In this document: in pieces, positions 26,061-34,263 of the stretch
Position numbering within the stretch: the first letter of the stretch is position 1
How the letters are laid out: each line of letters begins with the position of its first letter
Source of the DNA: Gemmatimonadaceae bacterium
Lineage (GTDB): Bacteria; Gemmatimonadota; Gemmatimonadetes; Gemmatimonadales; Gemmatimonadaceae
DNA: 64,000 nt
Reading direction: 5' to 3'
NCBI GenBank assembly: GCA_011525845.1
Contig: WYBP01000013.1
Location: 62,001-126,000 of the forward strand
Notes under the pieces: model-generated
What the model saw: the letters and a program-made list of their open reading frames with translations, nothing else
The model's database searches: none
Told to the model about the DNA's origin: nothing
Position numbers and translations under genes: made by a program

Positions 26061-26885
26061 GTGAGGATCGCGACCTCATCGCTCGACCTTCGGCGGCCCG
26101 CCACGCTCGAGAGTGCGCTGCAGGCGCTGCGGGACGATGCGCGCACGCCGATCGCCGGCGCGACCGACCTCTATGTGACGCTCAACTTCGGGACGCTCGA
26201 GGCCCGGCGCTTCCTGGACCTCTCGCGCCTGGCGGAGCTCCGCGGCATCACCGAGCGCGGCGACACGCTCGTGATCGGGGCGCTCGCGAGCTTCACGGCC
26301 CTCCAACGCTCGCCCCTCGTGGTGAAGCGCCTGCCGATGCTCGTGGAGGCGGCGCGCCTCGTGGGCGGGGTCCAGATCCAGAACCGCGCGACGCTCGGCG
26401 GGAACATCGCGAACGCATCCCCCGCCGGGGACTCCCTTCCGGTGCTCGCGGCGGTGGACGCGGCGATCGTGCTGCGCAGCGTGGACGGCGAGCGCCGCGT
26501 GCCGATGACGGAGTTCTACACGGGCTACCGGGCGAGCGTGATGCGCCCGGACGAGCTGATCACGGCGGTGGAGGTGCCGCGGGTGGAGGGGCACCAGTGG
26601 TTCCGGAAGGTGGGGACGCGCGCGGCCCTCGCGATCTCCAAGGTGGTGGTGGCCGGAGTGCGCGACGGACCGCGAGCGGCGCGCTTCGCGATCGGGAGCG
26701 TGGCACCGACCGTCGTGCGTGCCCGGAAAGCCGAGGGCGTCCTCGCCAAGGGGGGCAAGATCGAGGAGGCCGTGCGCGCACTGCAGGCGGAGATCACGCC
26801 CATCGACGACTTGCGCTCCACGGCGGAGTACCGCACCGCCGTGGCCGGGAACCTGCTGCGACGATTCTGGGCGGAGACGGCGTGA
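26061..26885 (+). CDS. xdhB: Xanthine dehydrogenase, FAD-binding subunit
   Basis: A 274-residue flavin subunit that passes electrons to NAD. FAD-binding loops IAGATDLY and TLGGNIANASPAGD are intact, and the C-terminal CO_deh_flav_C-like domain (KVGTRAALAISKVVVAG) is complete. It begins 18 bases after the Fe-S subunit and its stop overlaps the allantoinase start (GTGA). All three subunits are therefore expressed together with the next step of the pathway. Confidence 0.94.
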   Translation: MRIATSSLDLRRPATLESALQALRDDARTPIAGATDLYVTLNFGTLEARRFLDLSRLAELRGITERGDTLVIGALASFTALQRSPLVVKRLPMLVEAARLVGGVQIQNRATLGGNIANASPAGDSLPVLAAVDAAIVLRSVDGERRVPMTEFYTGYRASVMRPDELITAVEVPRVEGHQWFRKVGTRAALAISKVVVAGVRDGPRAARFAIGSVAPTVVRARKAEGVLAKGGKIEEAVRALQAEITPIDDLRSTAEYRTAVAGNLLRRFWAETA

Positions 26886-28201
26886 GCGCGTCGCCGGCGG
26901 ACCTCGTCATCCGGAGCCGCCGCGTCGTGACCGCGTCCGGGCTGCGCGCGGCCTCGGTGCACATCACGACTGCCGACGGTCGGATCTCCGCGGTGAAGGG
27001 GTGGAGCGAAGTGAAGGGGGCCGGCACGCTCGTGGATGCGAAGGACTCGCTCCTGATGCCGGGGATCGTGGATTCGCACGTCCACGTGAACGAGCCGGGG
27101 CGCACCGAGTGGGAAGGGTTCGCGAGCGCCGGAGCCGCTGCGGCGGCGGGAGGCGTGACGACGATCTGCGACATGCCGTTGAACGCCATCCCCGCCACGA
27201 CGGCGGTCGAGGCGCTGGAGCTCAAGCGTCGGGCCGCGCACGTGGCGGCGTCGCCCGTGAACGTCGAGTTCATCGGCGGCGTGGTGCCGGGCAACACGGA
27301 CCAGATCGCCCCGCTCGCCGCGGCGGGAGTCTGCGCCTTCAAGTGCTTCCTCTCTCCCTCGGGCGTGGAGGAGTTCGGGCACGTGTCCGAGGCGGACCTG
27401 CGCACCGCCTTCCCGGCGCTCGCGCGCACCGGGAAGCCGCTGATGGTGCACGCCGAGGACCCGACGCACCTGGTGCCTCCAGCGGCGGGCGCGGATCCAC
27501 GGATGTACGCCTCGTACCTCGCCACGCGACCGGTCGAGGCGGAGCACGCGGCGATCGCGATGCTCATCCGCCTGATGGAATCGCACCCGGTGCCGGTCCA
27601 CATCGTCCACCTGAGCTCGGCGAGCTCGCTCGACCTCGTGCGCGTGGCGCGCGCGCGCGGCCTCCCGATCAGCGTGGAGACCTGCCCGCACTATCTCACC
27701 TTCGCGGCCGAGGAGGTGCCGGATGGTGCGACGGAGTACAAGTGCGCCCCGCCGATCCGCAGGGCGAGCGAGCGCGAGGCACTCTGGTACGTCCTGATCG
27801 CCGGCGACATCGACCTCCTGGCCTCCGACCACTCGCCCTGCCCGCCGGCGCTCAAGGGCAGGGGCGGCGACTTCCTCACCGCGTGGGGCGGGATCGCGTC
27901 GCTGCAGCTCGCCCTCAGCGCCGTCTGGACCGGCGCGCGCGCGCGAGGCGTGCCCCCCGAACGACTCGCTCAATGGATGAGCGAAGGCCCCGCCCGCCTC
28001 GTGGGACTCGGCGACCGGAAGGGTTCGATCGCACCCGGCCGTGACGCGGACCTGGTGATCTGGGATCCCGAAGTGCGCTTCCGGGTGGACGCCGCGAAGC
28101 TGAGGCACCGGCATCCGGTGACGCCGTACGCCGGGCGCGAGCTCCACGGCGCCGTTCGGGCCACCTACGTCGGTGGCCGGCTCGCCTTCGGCGGCGTATG
28201 A
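26882..28201 (+). CDS. allB: Allantoinase
   Basis: Hydrolyses S-allantoin to allantoate in the cytoplasm. The 439-residue amidohydrolase has all expected binuclear metal ligands: His66 and His68 (DSHVHVNEPG), carboxylated Lys154 (CAFKCF), His190 (MVHAED), His243 (VHIVHLSS) and Asp316 (ASDHSPC). The motif HVHVNEPGRTEWEGF distinguishes it from dihydropyrimidinase and dihydroorotase. The GTG start overlaps the xdhB stop by four bases, and its own stop overlaps allantoicase (ATGA). Assignment is strong from both motif and context. Confidence 0.95.
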   Translation: MSASPADLVIRSRRVVTASGLRAASVHITTADGRISAVKGWSEVKGAGTLVDAKDSLLMPGIVDSHVHVNEPGRTEWEGFASAGAAAAAGGVTTICDMPLNAIPATTAVEALELKRRAAHVAASPVNVEFIGGVVPGNTDQIAPLAAAGVCAFKCFLSPSGVEEFGHVSEADLRTAFPALARTGKPLMVHAEDPTHLVPPAAGADPRMYASYLATRPVEAEHAAIAMLIRLMESHPVPVHIVHLSSASSLDLVRVARARGLPISVETCPHYLTFAAEEVPDGATEYKCAPPIRRASEREALWYVLIAGDIDLLASDHSPCPPALKGRGGDFLTAWGGIASLQLALSAVWTGARARGVPPERLAQWMSEGPARLVGLGDRKGSIAPGRDADLVIWDPEVRFRVDAAKLRHRHPVTPYAGRELHGAVRATYVGGRLAFGGV

Positions 28202-29217
28202 TGTCGCCCATGAATCCCTCCTCAGACGCGCCGGACCCGTTCGAACTTCCCGACCTCGTGTCCGAGCGGCTCGGCGGCGCCGTGCTCGCCGCGAACGACG
28301 AGTTCTTCGCGCCCAAGGAAGGGCTCATCAAGGCCGGCGCGCCCGAGTGGCGCGAAGGCGTCTATACGGAGCGCGGGAAGTGGATGGACGGCTGGGAGAC
28401 GCGCCGCCGGCGCGAGCCCGGGCATGACTGGGCGATCCTCCGGCTCGGCGTTCCCGGGACGATCCGCGGCGTGGTGGTGGACACGAGTTTCTACACCGGC
28501 AACTACCCCGAGCAGGCGAGCATCGAATGGTGCGCGATGGAGGGGATGCCGACGGCGGCGGAACTCTCGGCGAAGGGCACCGAGTGGCGGCAGCTCCTCG
28601 TGAAGAGCGCGCTCAAGGGGAACGTCGCGAACGCCTTCCGGATCGACGGCGTGGGGGAGCGCGTGACGCACCTGCGGCTCAACATCTTCCCCGATGGGGG
28701 CGTCGCGCGGCTGCGCGTGCATGGCGAGCCGGTGCCCGACGCGCGCGTCTTCGCGGCAGGGCGCGAGGCGGACCTCGCGGCGATGGAGAATGGCGGGTTC
28801 GTCGTGTCGTGCAGCGACATGCACTACGGCCACCGGCAGAACCTGATCCTCCCCGGGCGCTCGACGCACATGGGGGATGGCTGGGAGACGAAGCGTCGGC
28901 GCGGGCCCGGGCACGACTGGACGATCGTCCGGCTCGCACGGCGCGGCCGCGTGGAGCGGATCGAGCTCGACACGGACCACTTCAAGGGGAACGCGCCCGG
29001 CGCCTGCATGCTCGAGGGGTGCGACCACCCCGCCGGCTCGCGCTTCGATGCGGAGAAGGCGAGTTGGGCGCCGCTCCTCGCCGAGACAGCGCTCCAGCCG
29101 CACACGCGGCACGCGTGGGAGGTACGGGCGCCGCGCGAGGCGACGCATGTGCGGCTCAACATCTACCCGGACGGCGGGGTGGCGCGGCTCCGGCTGTTCG
29201 GTCGCGCCGCGGGATGA
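28198..29217 (+). CDS. alc: Allantoicase
   Basis: Splits allantoate into ureidoglycolate and urea. The 339-residue protein is a tandem of two similar jelly-roll domains; both contain the DGWETxRRRxPGHDW motif (near residues 64 and 227) and the RLNIFPDGGVARLR / RLNIYPDGGVARLR motif. That internal repeat is the family hallmark. The ATG overlaps the allantoinase stop (ATGA). Starts four residues in would be equally possible because of repeated Met codons. No ureidoglycolate lyase gene follows in this window. Confidence 0.95.
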   Translation: MMSPMNPSSDAPDPFELPDLVSERLGGAVLAANDEFFAPKEGLIKAGAPEWREGVYTERGKWMDGWETRRRREPGHDWAILRLGVPGTIRGVVVDTSFYTGNYPEQASIEWCAMEGMPTAAELSAKGTEWRQLLVKSALKGNVANAFRIDGVGERVTHLRLNIFPDGGVARLRVHGEPVPDARVFAAGREADLAAMENGGFVVSCSDMHYGHRQNLILPGRSTHMGDGWETKRRRGPGHDWTIVRLARRGRVERIELDTDHFKGNAPGACMLEGCDHPAGSRFDAEKASWAPLLAETALQPHTRHAWEVRAPREATHVRLNIYPDGGVARLRLFGRAAG

Positions 29218-29253
29218 ACGCGCGGTCGCGCGCGCGTCGGTGAGCGGGGTGAC

Positions 29254-29775
29254 GTGACGCCCTTCATCGACCTGCTCGACCGGATGTCCGCGTCCGAGCT
29301 GCGCGAGGCCCTGCTCACGTGCGGCGGCGCGACGCGCTGGGTGGAGGGGATGCTCGCTGAACGGCCGTTCCGGTCCGCGGAGCGGCTGCGTGCGGTGGCG
29401 GACGAGGTCTGGCACACGCTCGGGGCGGCGGATTGGCACGAGGCCATCGCGCGTCACCCGCGGATCGGGGCGCAGCCGGCGCAGGGCGGGCTCGGCGCCA
29501 CCTGGTCCGCCAAGGAGCAGGGCGCGGTCGCCACCTCGTCCGACGAGGCGAGGGCCGCGCTCGCCGAGGCGAACCGCGCCTACGAGGCGCGCTTCGGGCA
29601 CCTCTATATTGTGTGTGCCACGGGGAAGTCCGCCGAGGAACTGCTCGGGATCGCGCAGGCCCGCCTCGCGAACGAACCCGAGACGGAGCTCGCCGTGGCG
29701 GGAGAGGAGCTGCGGCAGATCATGCAATTGCGGCTCGCGAAGCTGTTGGCCCACGACGCCGGAGCGCAGGGATGA
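29254..29775 (+). CDS. uraD: 2-oxo-4-hydroxy-4-carboxy-5-ureidoimidazoline (OHCU) decarboxylase
   Basis: Converts OHCU to S-allantoin. The 173-residue helical protein shows HPRIG with the catalytic histidine (ARHPRIGAQ), then WSAKEQ with the conserved glutamate, and YEARFGHLYIVCATGKSAEELL. Length is as in bacterial uraD proteins. The GTG start gives a short 36-base gap after allantoicase; the stop overlaps HIU hydrolase (ATGA, 29772-29775), matching the two consecutive reactions. Confidence 0.95.
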   Translation: MTPFIDLLDRMSASELREALLTCGGATRWVEGMLAERPFRSAERLRAVADEVWHTLGAADWHEAIARHPRIGAQPAQGGLGATWSAKEQGAVATSSDEARAALAEANRAYEARFGHLYIVCATGKSAEELLGIAQARLANEPETELAVAGEELRQIMQLRLAKLLAHDAGAQG

Positions 29776-30107
29776 GCACCGCGATCACGCTGAGCACGCA
29801 TGTCCTCGACACCGCGCTCGGGAGGCCCGCCGCGGGGATCCGCGTACGACTGCTCCGCGGGAGCGAGACGCTGGGGAGCGGCGTCACCGACGCCGACGGC
29901 CGCGTGAAGGAGTTCGGCGCGAAGGGCGCGCTCGCGGCCGGGAGCCACGCGCTCGTCTTCGAGGTGGGGGAGTACTTCGGCAAGTCGAAGCGGGACGCGT
30001 TCTACCGGGAGATCACGGTCGCGTTCGAAGTGGCGCCGGGGAGCGGGCACCACCATGTGCCCCTCCTGCTCAGCCCGTTCGGCTACAGCACCTACCGCGG
30101 GAGCTGA
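29772..30107 (+). CDS. uraH: 5-hydroxyisourate hydrolase (transthyretin-like)
   Basis: A 111-residue cytoplasmic enzyme that opens 5-hydroxyisourate to OHCU. It begins with the typical LSTHVLDTALGRPAAG and ends in YSTYRGS, the C-terminal signature; the catalytic His and Arg positions (THVLD, HHHVPLLLSP) are present. It has no signal peptide. The last 16 bases overlap the convergent urate oxidase gene, an unusually tight arrangement for two enzymes of consecutive steps on opposite strands. Confidence 0.96.
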   Translation: MSTAITLSTHVLDTALGRPAAGIRVRLLRGSETLGSGVTDADGRVKEFGAKGALAAGSHALVFEVGEYFGKSKRDAFYREITVAFEVAPGSGHHHVPLLLSPFGYSTYRGS

Positions 30108-31324
30108 GCCGCCCAGCGCGCCAGCAGCGCGCGCTCGGCCTCCGTCATCCGGGTCGTGTTCGCGGGGGGCATCGTGCGCGTGACCACGGCGCGCTCCTGG
30201 ATGCGTGCCGCGAACGCGATGATCTCCTCGGGCGTGTCGAAGCGCACACCCGCCGGCGTCACGCCGAGGCTCACGTCGGCGGGTTCGGCCGCGTGGCAGC
30301 TGCCGCAGCGGCGGTCGATCACGTGCCGGACGTCGGCGAACTCCACGGGACCCTGCGTGGCGACGTCCACCGCCGGTGCGCGCCGCGATCCGCCCTGCGA
30401 GGCACTCTGCCGCATCACCACGTAGAGCGAGGCCACGGTCGCGAGCATCGTGGCGGCGAGCACTGGACGCCACGACGCGAAGGTGAAGCGGATGTTGAGC
30501 ACGTGCCGGACCGCTGCGCCGCCGGCCACGAGGATGAGGATCGGGAGCCAGGGGTGCGGGTGCGCGTAGAGCGTGGAGAAGTGCCCCGAGAGCATCAGCG
30601 CGAGCACCGGGAACACGATGTAGTTGTTGTCGATCGAGACGCGCTTGGCGCGCGCGGAGGCCTCCGAGACCACGGTGGGGGCGCTCCCCGTGGCCTGTAC
30701 GGCGGCGACGAGCTCGCGCTGCGCCGGCATGATCGTGAAGACCACGTTCCCGGCCATGATCGTGCCGAGCATCGCGCCCACGTGGAGGAACGCGGCCCGT
30801 GGGCTGAGCAGGAGCGTGAAGACCACGCTGATGAACGTGAGCGAGAGCACCCACTTGAGCGTGGCGAGCCGGGGCGCGCGCGGCGCGATGGCGCGATGCG
30901 CGAACTCGTACACGAGCCCGCCGGCGAGGATGCCGCCGATCCCGACGAGGACGGCGGTGCCGTGCGTGATGTCCGCGACCGACGGGTCGGTCATCGCCGC
31001 GCGGCCGCCGAGCCAGTAGACGGCGAGGAGGAGCACGAAGCCGCTCCACCAGGTGGCGTACGCCTGCCAGCGGAACCAGTGCAGGCGCGACGGCATCGGT
31101 GCGCCCGCGAGGAGCGTCTTCTCGGCGTAGTAGAAGGCGCCGCTGTGGAGGAGCCAGATGGAGCCGACCGGTTCCGGCGTCTGGGTGCGCGCGCCCGTCG
31201 TTGGCGCGACGAGGTTCCGGTCCATCCAGTTCCAGAGCAGCGAGTTCCCGATCCACATGATGCCCGCGATCAGGTGCACCCAGCGGGCGACGAGGTCGAC
31301 GAGCTCCACGCCCCAGGCGCTCAC
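30092..31324 (-). CDS. puuD: Membrane-bound, cytochrome c-linked urate oxidase (PuuD type)
   Basis: A 410-residue integral membrane protein of the Urate_ox_N/DUF989 family. About eight membrane helices are followed by a C-terminal cytochrome c domain with one haem site, CGSCH at 340-344, and the distal MPP motif (RTMPPANTT). This enzyme oxidises urate to 5-hydroxyisourate and passes electrons to the respiratory chain instead of to oxygen as soluble uricase does. The GTG start overlaps the stop of the aldolase gene by four bases (GTGA). Its 3' end overlaps uraH. No soluble uricase is present, so this supplies the missing step between xanthine dehydrogenase and HIU hydrolase. Confidence 0.92.
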   Translation of the reverse strand: MSAWGVELVDLVARWVHLIAGIMWIGNSLLWNWMDRNLVAPTTGARTQTPEPVGSIWLLHSGAFYYAEKTLLAGAPMPSRLHWFRWQAYATWWSGFVLLLAVYWLGGRAAMTDPSVADITHGTAVLVGIGGILAGGLVYEFAHRAIAPRAPRLATLKWVLSLTFISVVFTLLLSPRAAFLHVGAMLGTIMAGNVVFTIMPAQRELVAAVQATGSAPTVVSEASARAKRVSIDNNYIVFPVLALMLSGHFSTLYAHPHPWLPILILVAGGAAVRHVLNIRFTFASWRPVLAATMLATVASLYVVMRQSASQGGSRRAPAVDVATQGPVEFADVRHVIDRRCGSCHAAEPADVSLGVTPAGVRFDTPEEIIAFAARIQERAVVTRTMPPANTTRMTEAERALLARWAAQLPR

Positions 31325-32697
31325 GCGCGGGCCTTCATGATCTTGACGAAGGAGCGGCTGCGGAAGTCGTCGGCGGTGAGGCCGGTCATCGCCAGCGCCT
31401 CGTCCTCGGTGATCGCGCCCGAGTTGATGCCGCGCAGGAAGAAGTTGAGCAGCCCCTGGCCCGTGGCCGCGTCGTCGAAGACGTCGCCCACCAGCGTGGC
31501 CTGCGCGGCCTTCTGCACGAAGTTGCTGAGCCGTGCGCCCGCCGACTCGATCCCCTCGAGGAAGAAGCTGTAGAGCGCGCCGTAGCGCGAGACGAGCTGC
31601 GCGGGATGGAGGTCCCACCCCTGGTAGAAGCCGCCGGCGAGGGAATGGCGCACGTCGTCGAAGTGGAGCTTCCAGGCGGCGTGCACGCTCGCGGTGTTCT
31701 CGGCCTCCTGCGCGTCAGAGAGCGTGACGCCCTCGGCCGCGCGGTGCACGGGCACCGGCATCACGGTGGTGGAGCCGTCGGAGAGCCAGACCTCCGTGCC
31801 GGCGAAGGCCACCTGCATGAAGTGCTTGGCGAAGTCGCAGGCCGGGTGTCGCATCCGCTGGTGGGCGGCGGTGATGTTGATCCCGGCGGTGTAGTCGTAG
31901 GTGCCGAAGTGTGCGCCGCGGAGCCGGCCGTCGGAGGCGGCGAGGAGGCGCGGGAGGAGCGCGCGACCGCTGGTGTCGAGCACGATCTGTGGCGTCTCGA
32001 CCATCGCCTCGAAGGAGAGCGTGCGGTCCGCGAGTCCCAGCTTCCGCTCGAGGCCGCGCAGGAGCGCGACGGTGTACTCCACCTGCTCGATGATGGTGAT
32101 CTTGGGGATCGTCACCACCCAGCGCTCCGGGAGCGCGGCGGCCTCGACGAGTCCCGTGGTGACGATGTCGAGCGTGCGGACACTGCGGGCGCGCAACTCC
32201 TCGTTGAGCGGCTTGACGCGCATCCCGATGAAGGGCGACAGCGTGCCGGCGGCGCCACCCGCCGCCAACTCTTTCACCACAGCGCGCGCGTGGCCGTCCT
32301 CCTCGGCGTTCGGCCGGTTGCCGTAGCCGTCCTCGAAGTCGATCCGGAAGTCCTCGATGGGCTCGCGCTCGAGCTTCCCCCGCACGCGCGCCTCGATGCG
32401 TGCGAGCGCCGGGTGCGCGCCGATGTCGAGGGCGCGGCCGAGTGCGGCGGCGTCCGGCGCGAAGCGGTCCAGGGCGGCGAGCGCGAGGCGGCCGAGCTTG
32501 GGCACCGAGTCCGCGCCGAAGAGCTGGGCGCCCCCGTACACCGTGTGCACGGGCTGGCGCCCGGCGCCCTCGCCCTGGTGCGCCGCGGCGAAGGCGAGGT
32601 TCGCCTCGCGGAGCGCGGCCGTCGCCTCCGCGAGGGCGGGGTCTCCCGTGAGGGCGTCGCTCGGGGTTCCTCCGGACTTGCTGCGCGTCGTGGCCAT
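31321..32697 (-). CDS. CitE/HpcH-superfamily aldolase-like protein (DUF6986 type)
   Basis: 458 residues of the HpcH/HpaI aldolase-citrate lyase superfamily. Visible features are FRIDFEDGYGNRPNAEED (acidic Mg-site), FIGMRVKPLNEE, PKITIIEQVEY, FEAMVETPQIV (second metal acid) and GAHFGTYDYTAGI. These resemble CitE and malate synthase active sites without matching either closely. It is first in an operon with urate oxidase, sharing a GTGA overlap. Since ureidoglycolate breakdown gives glyoxylate, a glyoxylate-condensing or C-C lyase activity is an attractive inference but is not shown by the sequence. The start at 32697 is ATG. Similar proteins are sometimes labelled malate synthase or phosphoenolpyruvate kinase; neither label is well supported. 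Confidence 0.78.
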   Translation of the reverse strand: MATTRSKSGGTPSDALTGDPALAEATAALREANLAFAAAHQGEGAGRQPVHTVYGGAQLFGADSVPKLGRLALAALDRFAPDAAALGRALDIGAHPALARIEARVRGKLEREPIEDFRIDFEDGYGNRPNAEEDGHARAVVKELAAGGAAGTLSPFIGMRVKPLNEELRARSVRTLDIVTTGLVEAAALPERWVVTIPKITIIEQVEYTVALLRGLERKLGLADRTLSFEAMVETPQIVLDTSGRALLPRLLAASDGRLRGAHFGTYDYTAGINITAAHQRMRHPACDFAKHFMQVAFAGTEVWLSDGSTTVMPVPVHRAAEGVTLSDAQEAENTASVHAAWKLHFDDVRHSLAGGFYQGWDLHPAQLVSRYGALYSFFLEGIESAGARLSNFVQKAAQATLVGDVFDDAATGQGLLNFFLRGINSGAITEDEALAMTGLTADDFRSRSFVKIMKARA

Positions 32698-32848
32698 GGG
32701 CGGGCAAGGGGGTGAGGGCGGGTCTCCGGACGCCCGAATCTATCCCGACGATACGCGGGTCGCTCGCGGATCGTCGTCCCGACAGACGTGTACCACCAGA
32801 GATCGGACGCCCGCTGCGTCCTCGCTCGTTCCCCCCTCCGCCCGGCCC

Positions 32849-33457
32849 ATGACCCGCCAGTCGCTTCGACTCCCGATCGCCGCCGCCCTGATCGCGCTCA
32901 CCTCCGTAGCGTGTGGTGGCTCCCGCTCCCAGGTGCTCATCCCGCCGGCGGTGGAACTCGCGCCGCACAACCGGATCGGGCTGGTGCTCTTCACGGCCGA
33001 GAAGGCGAAGGGATCGCTCCCGGCGCTCGCCACGCAGCGCTTCATGGAGCAGATCCTCCGGGCGCAGCCGGGGCTCGAGGTGCTCGAGCTTGGCGCCGTG
33101 ACGGGTCCGATCGATGCGGCGGCGGCCCGGCGGCTGGGCACCGAGCACGGCGTGCGCACGGTGATCGTCGGCCACATCGTGGTCTCGGACGTGAAGCCGC
33201 GCATCTCGATCACCGGCGGGTTGAGCGCGAGCGCGGAGGCGACCGTGTCGCTCGCGACGCGCCTTCTCTCTGCGGAGTCGGGGGCGACACTCTGGAGCCA
33301 GTCCTCGCGCCTGCGGGAGACGATCGGCGCGATCGGACTCGCGGACGGGCAGATGGTGTTCGGGGCGCAGGACCCCCAGGAGGCGTACGGCGAGATGGTG
33401 AACCGGCTGGTCTGGAACGTGACCCAGGACTTCCGGTCGCACTACGCGCGGCGGTGA
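32849..33457 (+). CDS. Predicted lipoprotein, unknown function
   Basis: 202 residues with a lipoprotein signal (LPIAAALIALTSVACGG). The mature region, about 40-200, looks like the CsgG/TPR-lipoprotein-associated a/b fold: NRIGLVLFTAEKAKG, RFMEQILRAQPGLEVLELG, HGVRTVIVGHIVVSDVKP, and LATRLLSAESGATLWSQS. Such domains act in envelope assembly, but the assignment is tentative. It is transcribed divergently from the aldolase gene across a 151-base gap. Confidence 0.75.
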   Translation: MTRQSLRLPIAAALIALTSVACGGSRSQVLIPPAVELAPHNRIGLVLFTAEKAKGSLPALATQRFMEQILRAQPGLEVLELGAVTGPIDAAAARRLGTEHGVRTVIVGHIVVSDVKPRISITGGLSASAEATVSLATRLLSAESGATLWSQSSRLRETIGAIGLADGQMVFGAQDPQEAYGEMVNRLVWNVTQDFRSHYARR

Positions 33458-33620
33458 CCGACGGCGGTGACCGGCGCGGTGACGGGCGATGGCGATCCGT
33501 GACGGGGCCCGGTGACCGCTGCCGGGACCGCGGGGTAGATGCGGGTGAGTGCAGCGATCGACGGGACTCCCCCCTGACCTGAGATTCGCCGCGTCCGCCG
33601 CCCTCAGCCCGGAGTCCGCC

Positions 33621-34151
33621 ATGCGTCGTGTCGTCAGCAGGTCCTTCCAGGCATCACTCCACCCCATCCTGTTCCTCCTCGGCGCGAGTGCGATGCTCGT
33701 CGCGCTGGCCTGCACGGAGGCGGGGCCGACCTCACCGCCCTCGCCGCTCGAGGGCCTCAACCAGGGCGCGAGCCGCGATAGCGCCGGCAACTCCCCGCCG
33801 CCCGCGCCGACGCTCGGCACTCCCGGCTACGTGCACGGCACGGTGCTCGGGCCCTCCGCGCCGGGCGCGGGGAACGACAGTCTCGCCACGGCGCCGCGCG
33901 TCGCGAACGCGCGCATCGCGGCGTTCCGCGTGACCGGCGGGACGGCTTCGAGTCCGACCCTCGGTCCCGAGGCAGCGGCGGCCTTCACGGGGGCGGACGG
34001 GAAGTTCACGCTCCCGACCGTCCCGGGCGGGGAGTACGTGGTGACCATCACGCCCCCCGCCGGGAGCATCTACGGCGGCGTCTGGGTGACGGTCACCATC
34101 CACGACCAGAGCCACACCTTCCCGTGGTGGGTGGTCCTCTGGCGGAAGTGA
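33621..34151 (+). CDS. Lipoprotein with carboxypeptidase-regulatory-like domain
   Basis: 176 residues. The signal ends in LVALACTE (lipobox), followed by a Pro/Ser/Gly-rich linker and a small beta-sandwich (VANARIAAFRV ... GADGKFTLPTVPGGEYVVTITPP) typical of CarboxypepD_reg or SpaA-like domains. No catalytic residues. GGAG six bases upstream supports the ATG at 33621. The function is probably structural. Confidence 0.72.
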   Translation: MRRVVSRSFQASLHPILFLLGASAMLVALACTEAGPTSPPSPLEGLNQGASRDSAGNSPPPAPTLGTPGYVHGTVLGPSAPGAGNDSLATAPRVANARIAAFRVTGGTASSPTLGPEAAAAFTGADGKFTLPTVPGGEYVVTITPPAGSIYGGVWVTVTIHDQSHTFPWWVVLWRK

Positions 34152-34263
34152 GCTGACCGGGACGTCATCGCCCGCGAGGGCGGCTGCCAGGGCCGCCGCC
34201 GATGCGGCCTTGGTGGTCGAGTCCGCGGTTGCGACCGCGGAACGCGCGCGCGCAGTTTGCGGG

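Noticed and set aside
31321-32697. Calling this gene malate synthase
   Set aside because: Size and superfamily fit loosely, but the motifs are closer to CitE/HpcH-like proteins and the characteristic malate synthase segments were not found.
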